This document shows, in pieces, positions 41,750 to 53,683 of a DNA stretch of 64,000 nt. Position 1 is the stretch's first letter. Every line of letters begins with the position of its first letter. The stretch covers positions 27,058,063 through 27,122,062 of the forward strand of contig CM020619.1 of assembly GCA_009829735.1 (NCBI GenBank), in the 5' to 3' direction. The notes beneath the pieces are model-generated. The model worked only from the letters and a program-made list of their open reading frames with translations. It ran no database searches and was not told the DNA's origin. The DNA comes from Pyropia yezoensis (taxonomy: Eukaryota; Rhodophyta; Bangiophyceae; Bangiales; Bangiaceae). A program made the translations under genes and the position numbers.

Positions 41750-44700
41750 TCGCCTTCCGCTCTCCCCACCCTCCTCTGCGAGCCCGCCAGCCTCACTCCC
41801 CCCTCATTCCGCCCCTCCGCGACCATGCCGACAAGTGGGCGCGGGGAGAGAGGCGGCGGGAGGCGTGGGCGGCCAACATCCCCGCGCCCTCCGCAGGCGA
41901 CGCGGGCGGGGGGGGAGCGGAGTGTCTGGGGGACGGCCGCCATGTCGGCACGGTCGCGGTGATGGAGGCCGCCCCCGCCGCCGGGGGGGTACCTCATGCC
42001 CGTCCACGAGGCGCGGGGGGGATTGGGGGCAGGCCACATCGCCGCCGAGCACGCCGGCGGGGAGGGCGCATGCCCCGCCGCGAAGCGCGTCCTCCTGCAG
42101 AGACTGGCCGCAGCTGCAGCCGTCGCCGCGGACCGTCGGTGGTGACGTTGCGGTCGGGTAGATCCTATTCTTCCCCCCTCCCCATCCTATTCCCTGAACG
42201 TGCTTGACTGCCGCCAGTCTGCCCCCGCACCTTGACTCTCTGCTTCTCCTGTTGGTCGTGGGTAGCTGTTTCTTTTTTTGGCGCCCACGACGAGGAGGGA
42301 GGGGCAATCGGCGCGCCCCAATGCGTCTGGCGTGGTAGCGCAGCACAACCACCGGCCGCGGTGCCCGCCCCGGCGACGGCAACAAGGGCGGATACGGCGG
42401 CGGCCCCGGCCGCACGACGGCGACCGACCACCGTTGCGGCGGTAACACGTGCGCGGCGCCGGTGGCCGCGGCAGCTTGATGACAGCGGCCGGCCGGCACC
42501 GTCACAGCAACCGCGGCGGCGACGCGCCGCGTCGGGCTGCGCCGGATGCAGGGGGGGAGGGCGCGGCCCGCAGCGGGCCGGCGGGAGGCGGCGGCGCCTC
42601 GGTGTCGGTGTCGTGGTCGGTGTCGGCGTCGGCGTGGGCCTCGGCCTCGGTCGCTGCCTCCGCGTCGGCGTCATTGTCGGCTGTGGGGGGGGGGGCGGCG
42701 TCGATGGCAGCCGCCGCCGCCGCTGGATCTTCGACCGGCGGCGCCAGCGGCGGCGGCGGCGGCGGCGTCGGCGGCGGCGGCGGCGTCGGCGACGGCGGCG
42801 GCGTCGGCGACGGCCGCCACGACGCCGGGGGCGCCAATATTGACTCACATTGGCAGCGGACACCCGCGCGCGGTGGCGGCGGCGGGGCTCCCTCGATCGT
42901 GGGTGCGGGGGAATCGGGCGTGCGCCGCGGACGGCCCGTCGCACAGCAACGCCGCCACGGCGGCCGCCGCCGCGGCGGCCCCGAGAAGGGGTACGGTCGT
43001 GGTAAGCAGTAGGTGCGGGGGGAGCTGAGGAGGGGCTGCCCTAGGGGAAGGGGGATGGGGTGGGGGTTGTGCCCACAGTTGTGGGCACCGCCGCGTCCGC
43101 CGCCGCCGCTACGGCCGCCAGCGGGGCGCCGACGGCTGGGCGTGGCAGCCACCGCGGAAGGGCGTGCAGCGTTGGTGGCTCAGCGGCGCCGGCCGCCGCC
43201 GCAGCCGTCCCCCTGGCGGCGTCAGCGGGCTCGTTCGGAGCTGCGACTCGCCGCTAGTCACGATCGGGGAGGCGACGAAGGGGGGCGCCGCCGCGCCAGC
43301 CGCCTGAAGGGGGCGAGAGGTGAGGGGGGAGACGTGGGGTGACATCAGGTGAGGCTTCGCAGCCGGGTGGCGGCAGGGAGAGTGGTGCTGCCAGTCATAG
43401 AGTGACTGGGTGCAGGACGGACAGGAACAAAAAAGCGTCGGGTCGTGGACAACTGGGCGGGGGAGGAGGGCGGCGGCAGGCGGCGCTGGCGGCCGACCGC
43501 CGCGGAGACGGCACGATGGCGCCTGCAGAGACGGCTGTTGGAGGCGCGGCCTGGGCGACGGCCGGCGACGGGCACGTCTGTGCGGGGCCGAGTGTCGGCT
43601 GGGGGAATCGTGAGGGGCGTGTGTCGTGGGCGGTCGGGGCGTGGCGCTTGGCGGCGGGGGGGGGGTTTCGTCTCTTCAGCCCCCCTACGCTCACTGGCGA
43701 TGGCGTGCGCCCTCTGACGCCCCCCCGATGGCGACGCGAGGTGTCGGCACGGCGGGAGGGGCGGCGTGGGCGGCTCGCAGCGCGGCGGCGGCGGCGACCG
43801 GCGGTGCGCCAGCCACGTTGGACGGCCTGGCGGCGAAGGCCGGCGGGCATGGTGGCGGGGACGGTGCTGGCGGCTGGAGCGTGGGGCTCGACCTCGGGGA
43901 AAGTCACCTCTCGCCTGTCCCCCCGCGATCACCGGCAGCGCTGCCCCAACCACCCTCCCACGGAGCCACCGAGGCGGCTGGTGTCGAAGCTGCGACGGAG
44001 GCTACAGCGGTGGCCGCGACCGGTCGATTCGGGCGGCGGGGCGACAGTGGACGCCGCGCCGCGGCGTGTAGCCAGCGACGCGGGGGAGGCGGCGACGGGC
44101 GGCGGCAGGAACACGGCGGGGAGAACACGCGGAGACGGCGGAGAACGCGCGTGTGCTTTCTGGTGGCGTGGCGGCGGAGGGTGGCGAAGGTGAAGGGGGA
44201 ATGACGGCGGGCGGTTGGAGAAAGGCCCCCCCCTCCGTCCCCCTGCCCTGCAACGTGGCGCCGCCGCCGCCGTCCACGCCAACGGGGCGGGGACGTCCGT
44301 GGCCGTCGCCCTCGGCCACACGGCGGCGTCGGGTGGCAGCGCGGCCGAGGTGACGGTCGTGGTGGCGCTGGCGGGCGACGCGGCGATTGGCGGCAGTCGC
44401 TGGGGGGAGGGCGGGCTGTGTGGCGGGGGGGACCGAGACCCCCACTCCCGCGCCCTCTCCACGGCGGGCGCCACCGTCGCCTCGTTTGTCGGTGGTGCCC
44501 TTGCACCGAGGGGCGCTGGCTGGACGGCGGCGAAGACCGCCGTAGGACGCTCGACGACGAGACGGTGCTTGCGCGGATGGCGTCGAAGGAGACGCATTAG
44601 CGGCCGCAGCCGCGCTTCTAGCAGCCGCCTTCCTCGCTGGTGGCGCTCCAGAATGCGTAGCGGGCGTCGGGGGGGCGCCGCTGTAGCCGTTGCGGGTCAC

Positions 44701-46080
44701 GCCTGCAACCAGACAGTAGAAATGTGTATACAGGGGGGGGAATAGTAGACGGAGACGGAGGTCTGGAGCGACGGGAGAAGGGGGGAGGGCGGGGAAAAGC
44801 GGCAGTAGACTACGCTTTCGGAAGATGAAGGGCGGGGAGGACACGATTAATGTGGGGTGGAGACGGCGAGCGGAGGAAGGTGCGCGCGGGCGGCGCCGCA
44901 AGCTCAGCAACACGAAAGAAAAAATAGCGCCATCGCAGCTACCCGTCCTCCGACGGTCATACAGACGGGGCTGCGCAGCTCGGCGCCGCCTGGGGTAGTG
45001 CGAGACGGCGCCAGGGAGTAGGGGCAGCCTGGCGACCCATCGAGTGGGCGAGCGGGAGAGGCATCCGACGACCGCCGCCGCCGCCAGTGTCGCCATCCCC
45101 ACCGCCACCACCGCCACCACCGCCACCACCGCCGCCGCAGGTGCTGCGCGAGCAGCTCGCCGCGGGGGTCCCACCGGCGGCGGCCGCCAATGCCGGCGGC
45201 TGCGGCGGCGGCCAAGCGGCGGTTGTGGCCGCGTCTGCCGCGTCGCCGTGGCACGCGCAGCTGCGCCCGCAGCCAGCGCCCGCCCCAGTACCAGCGGTCG
45301 ACGCGGAGCGGGCGAGCGGCGGCGGCGGCTCCCCCCCCCCGCCTGCGCCCGGCGGCGGCACCCCCGCCGCGGCGGAAAGCAGCGTCAGCACCGCCCCCAC
45401 CGCCTGGGGTGGCTCCAGCACGTGCGCCGCCGCGGCGGCCGACAGCACCGCTGTCAGGGCGGGGAGCGGCGGGTGCTGCCGGGTGGGGGGGGGGAGCGCC
45501 GCCGCCGCCTCCGCCGCCACCGGGATCGCCGCCGCGGGCTGCCGCCGCCACTGCGGGGGGGGAGGGAGCGAGAGCAGGCGCGCAAAGCCCGCAACGATGG
45601 TGGCGACGGTCGGCGTGGCGGGCGGCTGCGCCCCCGTGGCGGGGTGTGGGGGTGGTTGCAAGCCCTGGAGGCTGTCCGGATGAAGATATCCGCATCCATC
45701 TGACCCCCCCTCAGCGACCTTTCCCGGGGTACCTTTCCCGGGAGAAAGGAACCAGGTTTCTCCTGAGGCAGGAGCACACACGCCCGGAACCGGCAACTCA
45801 GTTCCTCTCCCAGGGGAAAGGTTGGAGAACCTTTCCCGGGAGGAGCCGGATAGGCCTTGCGGCGCCGTACTTGGCGACACCCGCCTCCTGGGCTTGATGC
45901 GGTGGGAAGATTAGGCGTCCTCGATCCCCTAATAAGCTGCCCCTAATCCCCTAATGCGGTACCTTTCCCCTCAGGAAGAACTCACTGGTGCTTAAAAACC
46001 GTCGTTCAGAAAAAGCCCGTTCTGACCACTATCCTGTCGTCGGTTGTGGTGTGGATGAAGGTCTTGCTCACGCCGAGCAC
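41750..46080. other. extremely GC-rich low-complexity DNA, no supported gene
   Basis: Dominated by CGG/GGC trinucleotide arrays (for example 42740-42830), G runs and C runs. All six frames stay open for long distances with Ala/Arg/Gly/Pro content, so ORF length is uninformative. Near 45719-45845 and 45960 the phrase acctttcccggg recurs in both orientations (short palindromic CCCGGG core). No RNA gene seen. Confidence 0.5.
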
Positions 46081-46275
46081 GTCCACTTCTCGCCACTTCT
46101 CGGCACCTCTCGGCACCTCTCAGCACTTCTCGTCGCTTCTCGTCACTTCTCGGCACTTCTCGGCACCTCTCAGCTTCTCGCCACTTCTCGGCACTCCTCA
46201 CAGCTTCTCGCCGCTTCTCGCCACTTCTCGGCACCTCTCGACACTTCTCGTCGCTTCTCGACACTCTCGCTTCTC
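46081..46275. repeat. minisatellite of ~10-bp units (cacttctcgg)
   Basis: About 19 imperfect copies of cacttctcgg/cacctctcgg/cgcttctcgt follow one another. On the minus strand it reads as charged EKRREV/RSDEK-type repeats in an open frame, but no gene context supports translation. Ten bases is close to one helical turn. Confidence 0.9.
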
Positions 46276-47915
46276 AACCCTTGTACCTGCCTGCCTACAT
46301 CCTCTACTTCCAGTCGCTCGTGCCGTGGGCGCTCCTCTGCCTTTTGGTCCATAGGGTGTGCTTCGTCCCTGCTTGTCCGCAGGCGTCGCCCCCCAGCCTG
46401 GCCCCAGGAGATCTTACGAGGTGTTCGGGGCTGCGCGGCAGGTGGCTCGGCGGCGGTGGCAGCGGCGCCGGCGACTGGCGGCCGCGCCCGGCCGTCCCCA
46501 TCGTGGCCGCTCCGTGGCGCAGCGGGGGTGGGGGTGGCGGCGTTGACGCCGGCGGGGAGAGGGGGCCCGCGTCTGGCTGTGGGCACGCGGCTACAGCCGT
46601 ACCTACAGCCGTTGCCGGTAGGGTAGAGGTAGGGGGGGGAAGTACCCCAGCGACGCTCTGCCACCCGTCGGCGGCGGTGCACGTGGCCACCGGGGTGGGC
46701 GGCGGGGGGGGGGCGGCTGCGTGGCGCCGCTGCCGCCGCCGCCGCCGCCGCCGCCGCCGCTGCCCCCGCCGCCTGCGGTGTGGTCGGCCGCGGCGGGGCC
46801 AGTGGCGGCGGGGGGGGGGGGGGGGCGGGGGGGGGCGCCCGTGGCGGTGGCCACTGGGCGACCCGGCCGTTGCGGGGCGGCCGTGGCGGTGGCCGCCGGG
46901 CGACCCGGCCGTCGCGGGCTGGCCGGCGCGCGTCTTTGCGGCGCTTGCCGGGGGGGGGGGCGGGCGTGACCGCCCCTGCCGCTGCTGCCGCCGCCACCCC
47001 TCGGCGGACTGGCAGGCGACGGCGGCGGCGGTGGCGGCGGCGGCGGGGCGGCGGGCGCCACCGCGCCGCCGCCGCCGTCGCCCATTGGGGGCGCCCGCCC
47101 CGCGGCCGCGGGCGTGCCGGTCGGCGGCGCCGCGTCTTGACGCGGCGGCGGTGGGTCGCGTGGCCGCGGTCCACCCGGCCGGTGCCGTCCCACCGGCTGG
47201 CCGAGGTGTCCCCGGCGGCCTCCACCGCCGCCCTGATGGGGGACGACGGCGGGCCGGGCGGGGGGCAGCCGCGGGCGTGGCCGCCGCCGCGTCTGCCTGG
47301 GACAGCCGCCGCCGCTGGCGGGCCCGCCGCGGTGCTGCTCCTCGACACGCGGGGGGAGGGGTGGACGGGGACAGCGCGGCCGTCGCGCGGCGATGCTGGT
47401 CGCGGCGGGGGAGGCAGCGGCGGGGGAGGCAGCGGCGGCGGCGGCAGCGGCAGCGGCGGCCGCTAGCGTCGCGGCCGCGGCCGGCTCGCCCCCGCGGGCC
47501 GACGCCCCCCCCCCCCCCCGCGCCCGTCCTCTGGGGCTGGGACGACGCCGCCCGCTACGCCGGGTGGGTGGGCCGCCGCCTCGCGGCGGCGGACCACCCC
47601 CCCCCCGCCCCCCCCCCGCCCCCCCCCCCCCCCTCCCCCTTCCCCCCACCGGCTCGGGGGTGTTCGTGCACGCGCCCGCCGACGCGCCGCGGCGGCTTCC
47701 CCCCCGCGACGGCGCGGGCGCCCCTCGTCTCGCCCGCCGCCGCCGCAGGCGGCATTGCAGCGTTTGCGCGTGGGGGCGGCGGCGGTGCCGCCGCGGCGCC
47801 CGGCGGCGGCGGCGGGGCCCCTCGGGTGGCCGTCAGTGGCCCCCCCGCCGCTCCTGACGCTCCCGGTGGGGGGTGTGGGCGGGGCCTGGCCGCCACCCCC
47901 CCCCCCCCCCCCCCA
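46276..47915. other. GC-rich stretch upstream of the thioredoxin domain
   Basis: Plus frames are open for hundreds of codons but low-complexity. Short protein-like phrases (PAAVLLLDTRGEGW near 47320-47370; VLWGWDDAARYAGWVGRR near 47525-47585; GVFVHAPADAP near 47655-47690) occur in different frames. They could belong to the N-terminal part of the thioredoxin-fold gene with further homopolymer frame breaks. No start can be assigned. Confidence 0.35.
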
Positions 47916-48206
47916 CTGTCAGTGGTGCTCGTACACGCGCCGTGGTGCGGACCCTCCCAGGCCGCCATGGCGACCGCCCGCGCGTTTGGGGGCACCTGGC
48001 CCGCGGGGGCGGTGGCTGACGTTGGACGGGTCGACGGCGGCGGGGGTGCCGGGGGGGGGGCGGCGGGGGTGGGGGTGGGGGGAGGGACGCCTCGTCATTG
48101 ACGGCTTCCCGACGGTGCTCCTCGTGGGGGGGGGGCGGACCGTCGCCGAGTATAGGGGGGGCGCCTCACAGTCGCGGACCTGCGGGCGGCGGTGGGGGCG
48201 GCGTGA
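47916..48206 (+). CDS. thioredoxin-fold domain, monothiol WCGPS, frame-broken
   Basis: Redox-type domain: strand plus active site LSVVLVHAPWCGPSQAAMATARAF (WCGPS about 47940-47954), then GAVADVGRVD. After a G-rich stretch, in another frame, comes RLVIDGFPTVLLV with the cis-Pro motif, GGRTVAEYRGG, and, one more frame change later, LTVADLRAAVGAA with TGA at 48204-48206. The order is that of thioredoxin or a PDI-type domain, but the second active-site Cys is Ser, so it would act by a monothiol mechanism or only as a binding fold. Both frame changes lie in G runs (about 48046-48089 and 48154-48160); one extra G in the second run restores the frame. Homopolymer assembly error is therefore likely. 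The N-terminal part is not resolved. Confidence 0.65.
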
Positions 48207-48994
48207 GGTGGGGGGGGAGGTGCCTGAAGTGGGGGGGGAGGGGGGAGGGTCGGGAGTGGTGGGGGGGGGGGGGGGGGGGCGGGTGAATGGGGAAGGCATG
48301 CGCGCCGCGCCGCCGCGGCCGCCGCGGCGCACCACCGCTGCGCCGCCGGTCAGGCGACAGCGCCGGGCGGGGGCGGGGCGCGCCCGCCACGCGCGCCGCG
48401 TTGTCGACCGACTGCACCGCGGCGGGCGGTGCGCCGCCCGCCGCGGCTGTCCCCTCCCGCCCACGTCCCCGCCCGTCTGCGCCGGCCGCCGCCGCCGCCG
48501 CCGACGTGGCGCGCGCCCCGCCCCCCCCCCCCCCCTCCCACCCCCCGGTCTGCTGCCGCTGCCGCGCCGACCGCGGTGGCTGACAAGTCGGCGCCATGGT
48601 GCCCCGCGTGTCGGGCGGGCGGGCCTGGCCGGCCGCACCGCCCCCCCGGCTGGCCGCGTGGCCTGGCCCCGTGCCGCGCTGGCCTGCCGGCCGCGTGGCC
48701 AGCGTGGCCAGCGCGGCCGCCGTCACGGCGGTCGGGAGCCCGCCAGCGGGCGGCGGCCCCCCCCCCCCGCGCGCCCTCTTACATAGAATAGGAGCGCCCC
48801 CCCGCAGGCGCGGCGATGTCGGCACCCGCCCACCCGGTGCCCACCCCACGCGCTGTCCCCCGCCTCGGTGGAGCTAGTAGGTAGCGACTGCCGCGGCTGG
48901 TGTGCGTCCCTTCCCCCCCCCCCCGCCCCCCCCCCCTCGCCCCCCCCACCCCCGCCCCCGCCACGCCGCGTCCCGTCGGCGCGGCCGCGGTGCC

Positions 48995-49994
48995 ATGCCC
49001 CCCCCCCCCCCCCCCCCGGTGGACCCCGCCGTCCGGGCCGTCCTGGACAATGACGACCTCCTCGCGCTCATCCTCGGCCACGCATGCCTCAGCGGCTGCG
49101 CGCGGCCGGCGGCTGCGCCGCTGCCCGCCGCCGCCGGCGACCACCCGCCGGGGGCGGCGGCGCCCGCCGCGCGGCCTGCCCGCCGCCGCCGCGCCCCCCC
49201 CCCCGCGCTGCACACGCGCCTCGCGGGCGTGGCGGCGCCGGCGGCGGCGCCCGCCGACGCGGCGCTGGCCCCGCCCGCCCACTTTTCCGCCGCCGACGCG
49301 GCCGCCGTCGGCGCCGCCGTCCGCCGCACGTGGCGGCGGGCGGCCGCGGCGGGCGGGGACGACCCGCTGGTGTACATTGACGACGGCTCCCCGCTGGTGC
49401 CCATCGCCGACGGGGGGGAGGTGGGCGTGCTGGCCAGCCTGCCGCCCCCGGCGGCCGCCGCCGCCGCCCCGCAGGCGACGCTCCTCCCAGACCTGTGGGC
49501 CCCCGACGCGGACGTGCGCGGCCGCCTGGGCGGCGCCGCCGCCGCCGCGGGGGCGGGGGCGCCGCCGCCGGGGGCGCCGCCGCCGCCGCGCCGCCGCCTC
49601 CGCGCCTTTCACCGCGCTTGCGTGCCCGCCGCCGTGACGGGCACGTGCCGCCGTTGGGCGGCGGTCGCCGCCGCCTTTGCCGCCGCCGCCGACCGGCGAG
49701 GCCTCCTCTGGCGGCGGCTCGTCGTGTGGGCGCGCGTCCGCCGGCGGGAGGCGGCGCGGGCGGCAGCGACGCCCGCGGAGCGGCGGCTCCTCGACGCCGC
49801 CCTTCACGTGCACCTCCTCCACCTGCCCGACGCGGGGCGGCCCGCCCTGCTGGGCGTCCTCGTGCCCCTCCTCGACGCGGGCGCTTCCCGGACGGTGGGG
49901 GGGGACGTGCGCCAGTGGTACAATGACGGGCCCAACTGCGCGGCGGCGTGGGCGTGGGCGACTCGCCCGTACGCGGCGGCGGCGGCGGCTGGCA

Positions 49995-50054
<60 letters not shown>

Positions 50055-50428
50055 GCGCCGCCGCCGCCACGGCCGACGACGACGACGACGCCGACCGCCT
50101 GGCGCTGCTCTGCGAGCTCGCCGCCGCCGCCGGCCCGGGCGCCGTGTGGCCGACCTGCTGGACGGGCTGGGGCGGCGTCGGCGCGCCGTCGCTGGAGCGC
50201 GGGGCGGTGTGGGCGCTGGGCGGCGACTGGGCGCTGCGGCCATTTGACGCCGACCGCCGGGACCCGCCGGTGACGCTCGCGCGGCGGCGAGGGTTTGGGC
50301 TCTTCCGCACCCTCCTGCTGCGGCGGCTGTATGGCGCTGCCGCCGCCGCCGCCGCCGCCGCCGCCGCGCCGCCCGCCGCCGGCCTGCCCGCCGCCGCCGT
50401 CCCGCCCGTCGTGGCGCGACGCGCCGCC

Positions 50429-50465
<37 letters not shown>

Positions 50466-51510
50466 GTGCGACTGCGGCGTCGGGGGGCGACGGCGCCCCC
50501 CCCGCGCGGGCCCCCTACCACGACGGCGTCCTCTTCCCCCCCTCCCCCGGCACGCCCTTCCGCATGCACGGTGCCCACCCGACGGCGCTGGATGTTGGCG
50601 ACGACCTCACCTTCGCGCCGGCGCGGACGGCCGGCCAGCGGGCGCTGGCCGACGACGTGCTGGCGCTCCTCGTCGCAACGGGCTTTGGCGACGCCCGCGA
50701 CCAGGTGGGGTGCTGCCTCCGCCTGTACGCCGGCACGGCCGGGGAGTGGGGGTGGGGGAACCGCGTGTGGCGGTGGCTCCTTGGCACCCCGTACGTCCTG
50801 TCCGCCGCCATCCGGCTCGGCTGCTTTGGCGCCCCGCCGCCGCCCGCCGCCGTGGTCGGCGAGGCGGCGGCGGCCGCGGCGGGCGGGGGGCGGCGGCGGC
50901 GGCCGCCCCCCCCCCCCCCCCCCCCACCACCCCCGCCGGCCGTCAGGCGGCCACCGCCGCGACGGCGGCGGCGGCGCCGCCGCCGCCCCGCCGCGGCGAT
51001 GCGCCCACCGTCGACTCGTTGCCCGCCGTCTGGGCCGCCGCCGTGGCCGCGCTGCCCGCCGCGCTTGGCAGCGGCGCGGGCGTGCGGCGGCTCGTCGCCG
51101 CCGCCGCCGCCCACCCGGGGTGGGTGGCGGCGGCGCTGGCCGCCGCGCCGGCCGCCCTTGCCGTCCTCTGCCGCATGCGCCGGCGGCGGGTGGTGGCGGC
51201 GCTCGCGGCGGCGGCGCCCGCCTGGGTCGGCCCCCGCGCGGCGGGCCTCGCCGCCTACGTTGCGAGCGGCCACGTGGGCGGGTGCAAGGCGCGGCTGGAG
51301 GCGGACCTGCGCCGCCTCGCCGCCGCGTACGCCGCCCGGGGGGGGATGGGGGGGGGGAGGGGGGGGGGGGGGTCGGCGGCCGGCGGCCGGCCGGCCGGCG
51401 CGGGCGTCGCGGCGGCGCGGCGGCACAGGTCCGCGGCGCGGGTGCGTCGTCACCAGCTGACGTTTGACGCCCAAGGGCGGGCGCTTGGGCGCACTCGATC
51501 CGTAGCATGA
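48995..51510 (+). CDS. large Ala-rich protein with F-box-like segments, frame-broken in a C run
   Basis: From ATG 48995 the frame begins with a proline run and VDPAVRAVLDNDDLLALILGHACL, an F-box-like helix. After an Ala-rich insert comes VPAAVTGTCRRWAAVAAAFAA...LWRRLVVWARV, resembling the second half of an F-box. Then mixed-composition sequence (VRQWYNDGPNC, WPTCWTGWGGVG, NRVWRWLLGTPYVLSAAIRLGCFG), a Gly run encoded by (GGC)n at 49998-50048 and Ala runs. After the C run at about 50907-50925 the protein-like frame changes (-1) and continues TVDSLPAVWAAAVAALPAALG to TGA at 51508-51510. F-box proteins couple substrates to SCF ubiquitin ligases, but this assignment is only suggestive. The break looks like a homopolymer length problem. 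Confidence 0.5.
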
Positions 51511-52030
51511 GGGGCGCGGGGTGGAGCGGCTGTTGCCATGCGGCTACGACGGGGTCCACGGGTACATACCTGCCGGCCAGCGCCGACGCGACGGGGGGGC
51601 GGGGGTGGCGGCGGTGGGCGGGGTGGGGGCGACCGCCGGGGGGGGGGGGGGGGGGGGGGCACGGGGACGGCCAGGGAGGTTGGCAGGGTGGGTGGGTGGG
51701 GCAGAGGGGCGGGCGGGGGCGCTGGCCCGCCGCGCCCCGCGTGGCCGCGGGAGGAGTGGGGCGGGGCGGGCGGGTGGCGTTTCCCCACTCGCTGTCTGTT
51801 CCACTCGTGCGCCGCGTTCCAAACGGGGGGGGGGCACTCGGCGGCCGCGGCCGCGGCCCCGCGGCCCAATGGAGCGGCCGGCCGCGCCAGCGTGACCGTG
51901 TCCCTGCCGGACGGGCGGCCGCGGCGGCCGCCGCCGCCGCCCCGCCCAGCGCCGCCGCCCCGGTGGGGGGCGGCCGGCGGCCGGCCGTGTCCCGCCGCGG
52001 GCGTTGCCGCGGGTGCGCTTCCGCCCCCAG
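51511..52030. other. intergenic, G-rich
   Basis: G runs at about 51640-51660 and GC-rich sequence to 52020. No gene or RNA recognised. Confidence 0.4.
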
Positions 52031-52969
52031 CGCAGCGGATCTAAAACCGTGTATCTTATTTTCCGTGCATCGGGCCCGAACAGGCGTGCACGGGATTGCA
52101 GGGGGGCGCCCAGGTGCCCCGTAAAGCCCGATTTCCGCGTACAAGAGCGCGCACGGCCGCGTTATGACCGTGCTTCCTACTCGTTTTTTTTTCTCTCCTC
52201 GACGACCGTCATCAGGACGACAAGGCCTACCTTCTCATGTAAAGAACGGTCATATTTGTTCTGCAGCGGCCGAGATCGCCTCTTTTTTGCAGACTGTTGC
52301 AGGCCCCTTTTCACGAGAAATGCGCCTGTTTGCAGGGTCGCGCATTTCGGCCTGCAGCGCATGACCAGCCCGCTGTCCCGTTCGTTTCAGGCACTGCTAT
52401 CCGATACTCGTTCCTGTCCAAATTTCGCGCAACGGGTGCTCTCCACTTGTGCTTGCACGTGCAACGGAGCGCTATTTTTGCATTTCTTGAACACGTGCTG
52501 TGCAGGGTTTGTGCAACTCTGCCGTGCTGCGCGATCGTTTTCGTCGCACAGGCGCATATTCCGACGTGCCCTCCCCCCTCAGAGTGCGTCCAGCGCACTT
52601 CCAAGGACTCACCGCCTAGTTGCGCGCGTCAGCTGATCCGTAGCACAGCGATATGAGAATTGGGGCTGCTATGCTGCAGCACGTTTCTTGCACGAACGAG
52701 TTATGGTGTGCACGGCGCAGGTAATTCATCCACGTGTTGTGCGGAGGCAGCTGCAGGCCCCATATTCTGCGAAGTTCGGGCCTCACCTCGAAATGTGCAT
52801 GCCCTGCAGCGTTTTACATGATGCCAAGGCGTGCTCCGCAGGCAATATGAAATTTTACGGCTTGCAGAAGCGGCAACGCCCGGGCCGGAGGGGCCTGCAA
52901 ACACGCATTTGACAGTGCGCGCACGTGCCGGCACGGAAAATAATATACACGGTTTAAGACCCGCTGCGC
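52031..52969. repeat. inverted-repeat element, ~39-bp arms
   Basis: 52031-52068 and the reverse complement of 52931-52969 agree at about 36 of 39 bases (gcgcagcgg-tct-aaaccgtgtat-ttattttccgtgc pattern). About 860 bp of less GC-rich, non-coding sequence lies between. It resembles a non-autonomous element. No target duplication was identified. Confidence 0.6.
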
Positions 52970-53454
52970 AGGCGAAGGGCCCCCCGCGGCAAGCAGCACC
53001 CCCGCGTCGGCACGCACGATGGCGGCGCCGAACAGCGGGGCAAGAGTTTCCCGGATCACCCCCCTGGCTGCCAACACCCTCGGACTGGAATAGCAGCCCG
53101 GAGCGTGAGACTGCCGCGCTGACAACCTGCACATCCACGCCGCCCCCTCCGTCGGCACTGCAGTGCGAACTCGTTGTCGTGCTTGTCGTGCTCCGTGCCC
53201 CCTCCGTCCGCACGGCATTGCCAACTCCACGTCGTGCTGCGTCTTCTCGGGTTACAAGTGCGCTCGGTGCATAGCTCGTGCGGGACGTCGGAAGCGAACA
53301 TGCGAGCGCGGCTCACGTGAAAAGCAGGCAGCGAACATGGAAAAAATGGGCCGAAATCCCGATGCAGTGGATACTTATTTCTCACGCAACCTTGTGCGAT
53401 CGTCCAAAGATGGGGTGCAAACCAGGGCTGTTCAAGGGTATCTGGCCAAGGGTA

Positions 53455-53683
53455 CAGTGCGACCCCTCACTTGCCCTGGGGTAGACCAAGGAGGTGGCCC
53501 CCCTTCCAGTGTCCGACAGTTGTCCTGAGATGTTCAGATTTCAGCGATCTGGACGGTATGAGCCAATCAGCGCCCGTCAATCGCCCGAATATGAGCCGCC
53601 CGGCCGGGCCACTTCACGCGTACCCCCCCCTCAGTTGTGCCGATCGGCACAACTGCGGGGCGGCCAAGTGAGGGGTCGCACTG
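53455..53683. mobile_element. 229-bp MITE with 19-bp inverted ends and TA duplication
   Basis: Both ends are CAGTGCGACCCCTCACTTG (53455-53473 and, inverted, 53665-53683), perfect over 19 bp. TA flanks each end (53453-53454, 53684-53685). CAGT-type ends with a TA duplication fit the Tc1/mariner-pogo-Fot superfamily. Inside, 53632-53655 is a perfect 24-bp palindrome centred on CGATCG. No coding capacity. Confidence 0.85.

Noticed and set aside
41750..46080. Several 150-390 codon ORFs on both strands
   Set aside because: At this GC content stops are rare in every frame. Ala/Arg/Gly/Pro content with no motif gives no support.
48779..52144. 1,121-codon minus-strand ORF
   Set aside because: Opposite strand of the Ala-rich F-box-like gene. 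It consists of Arg/Pro/Gly runs mirroring Ala/Gly codons, while the plus strand has the mixed segments.
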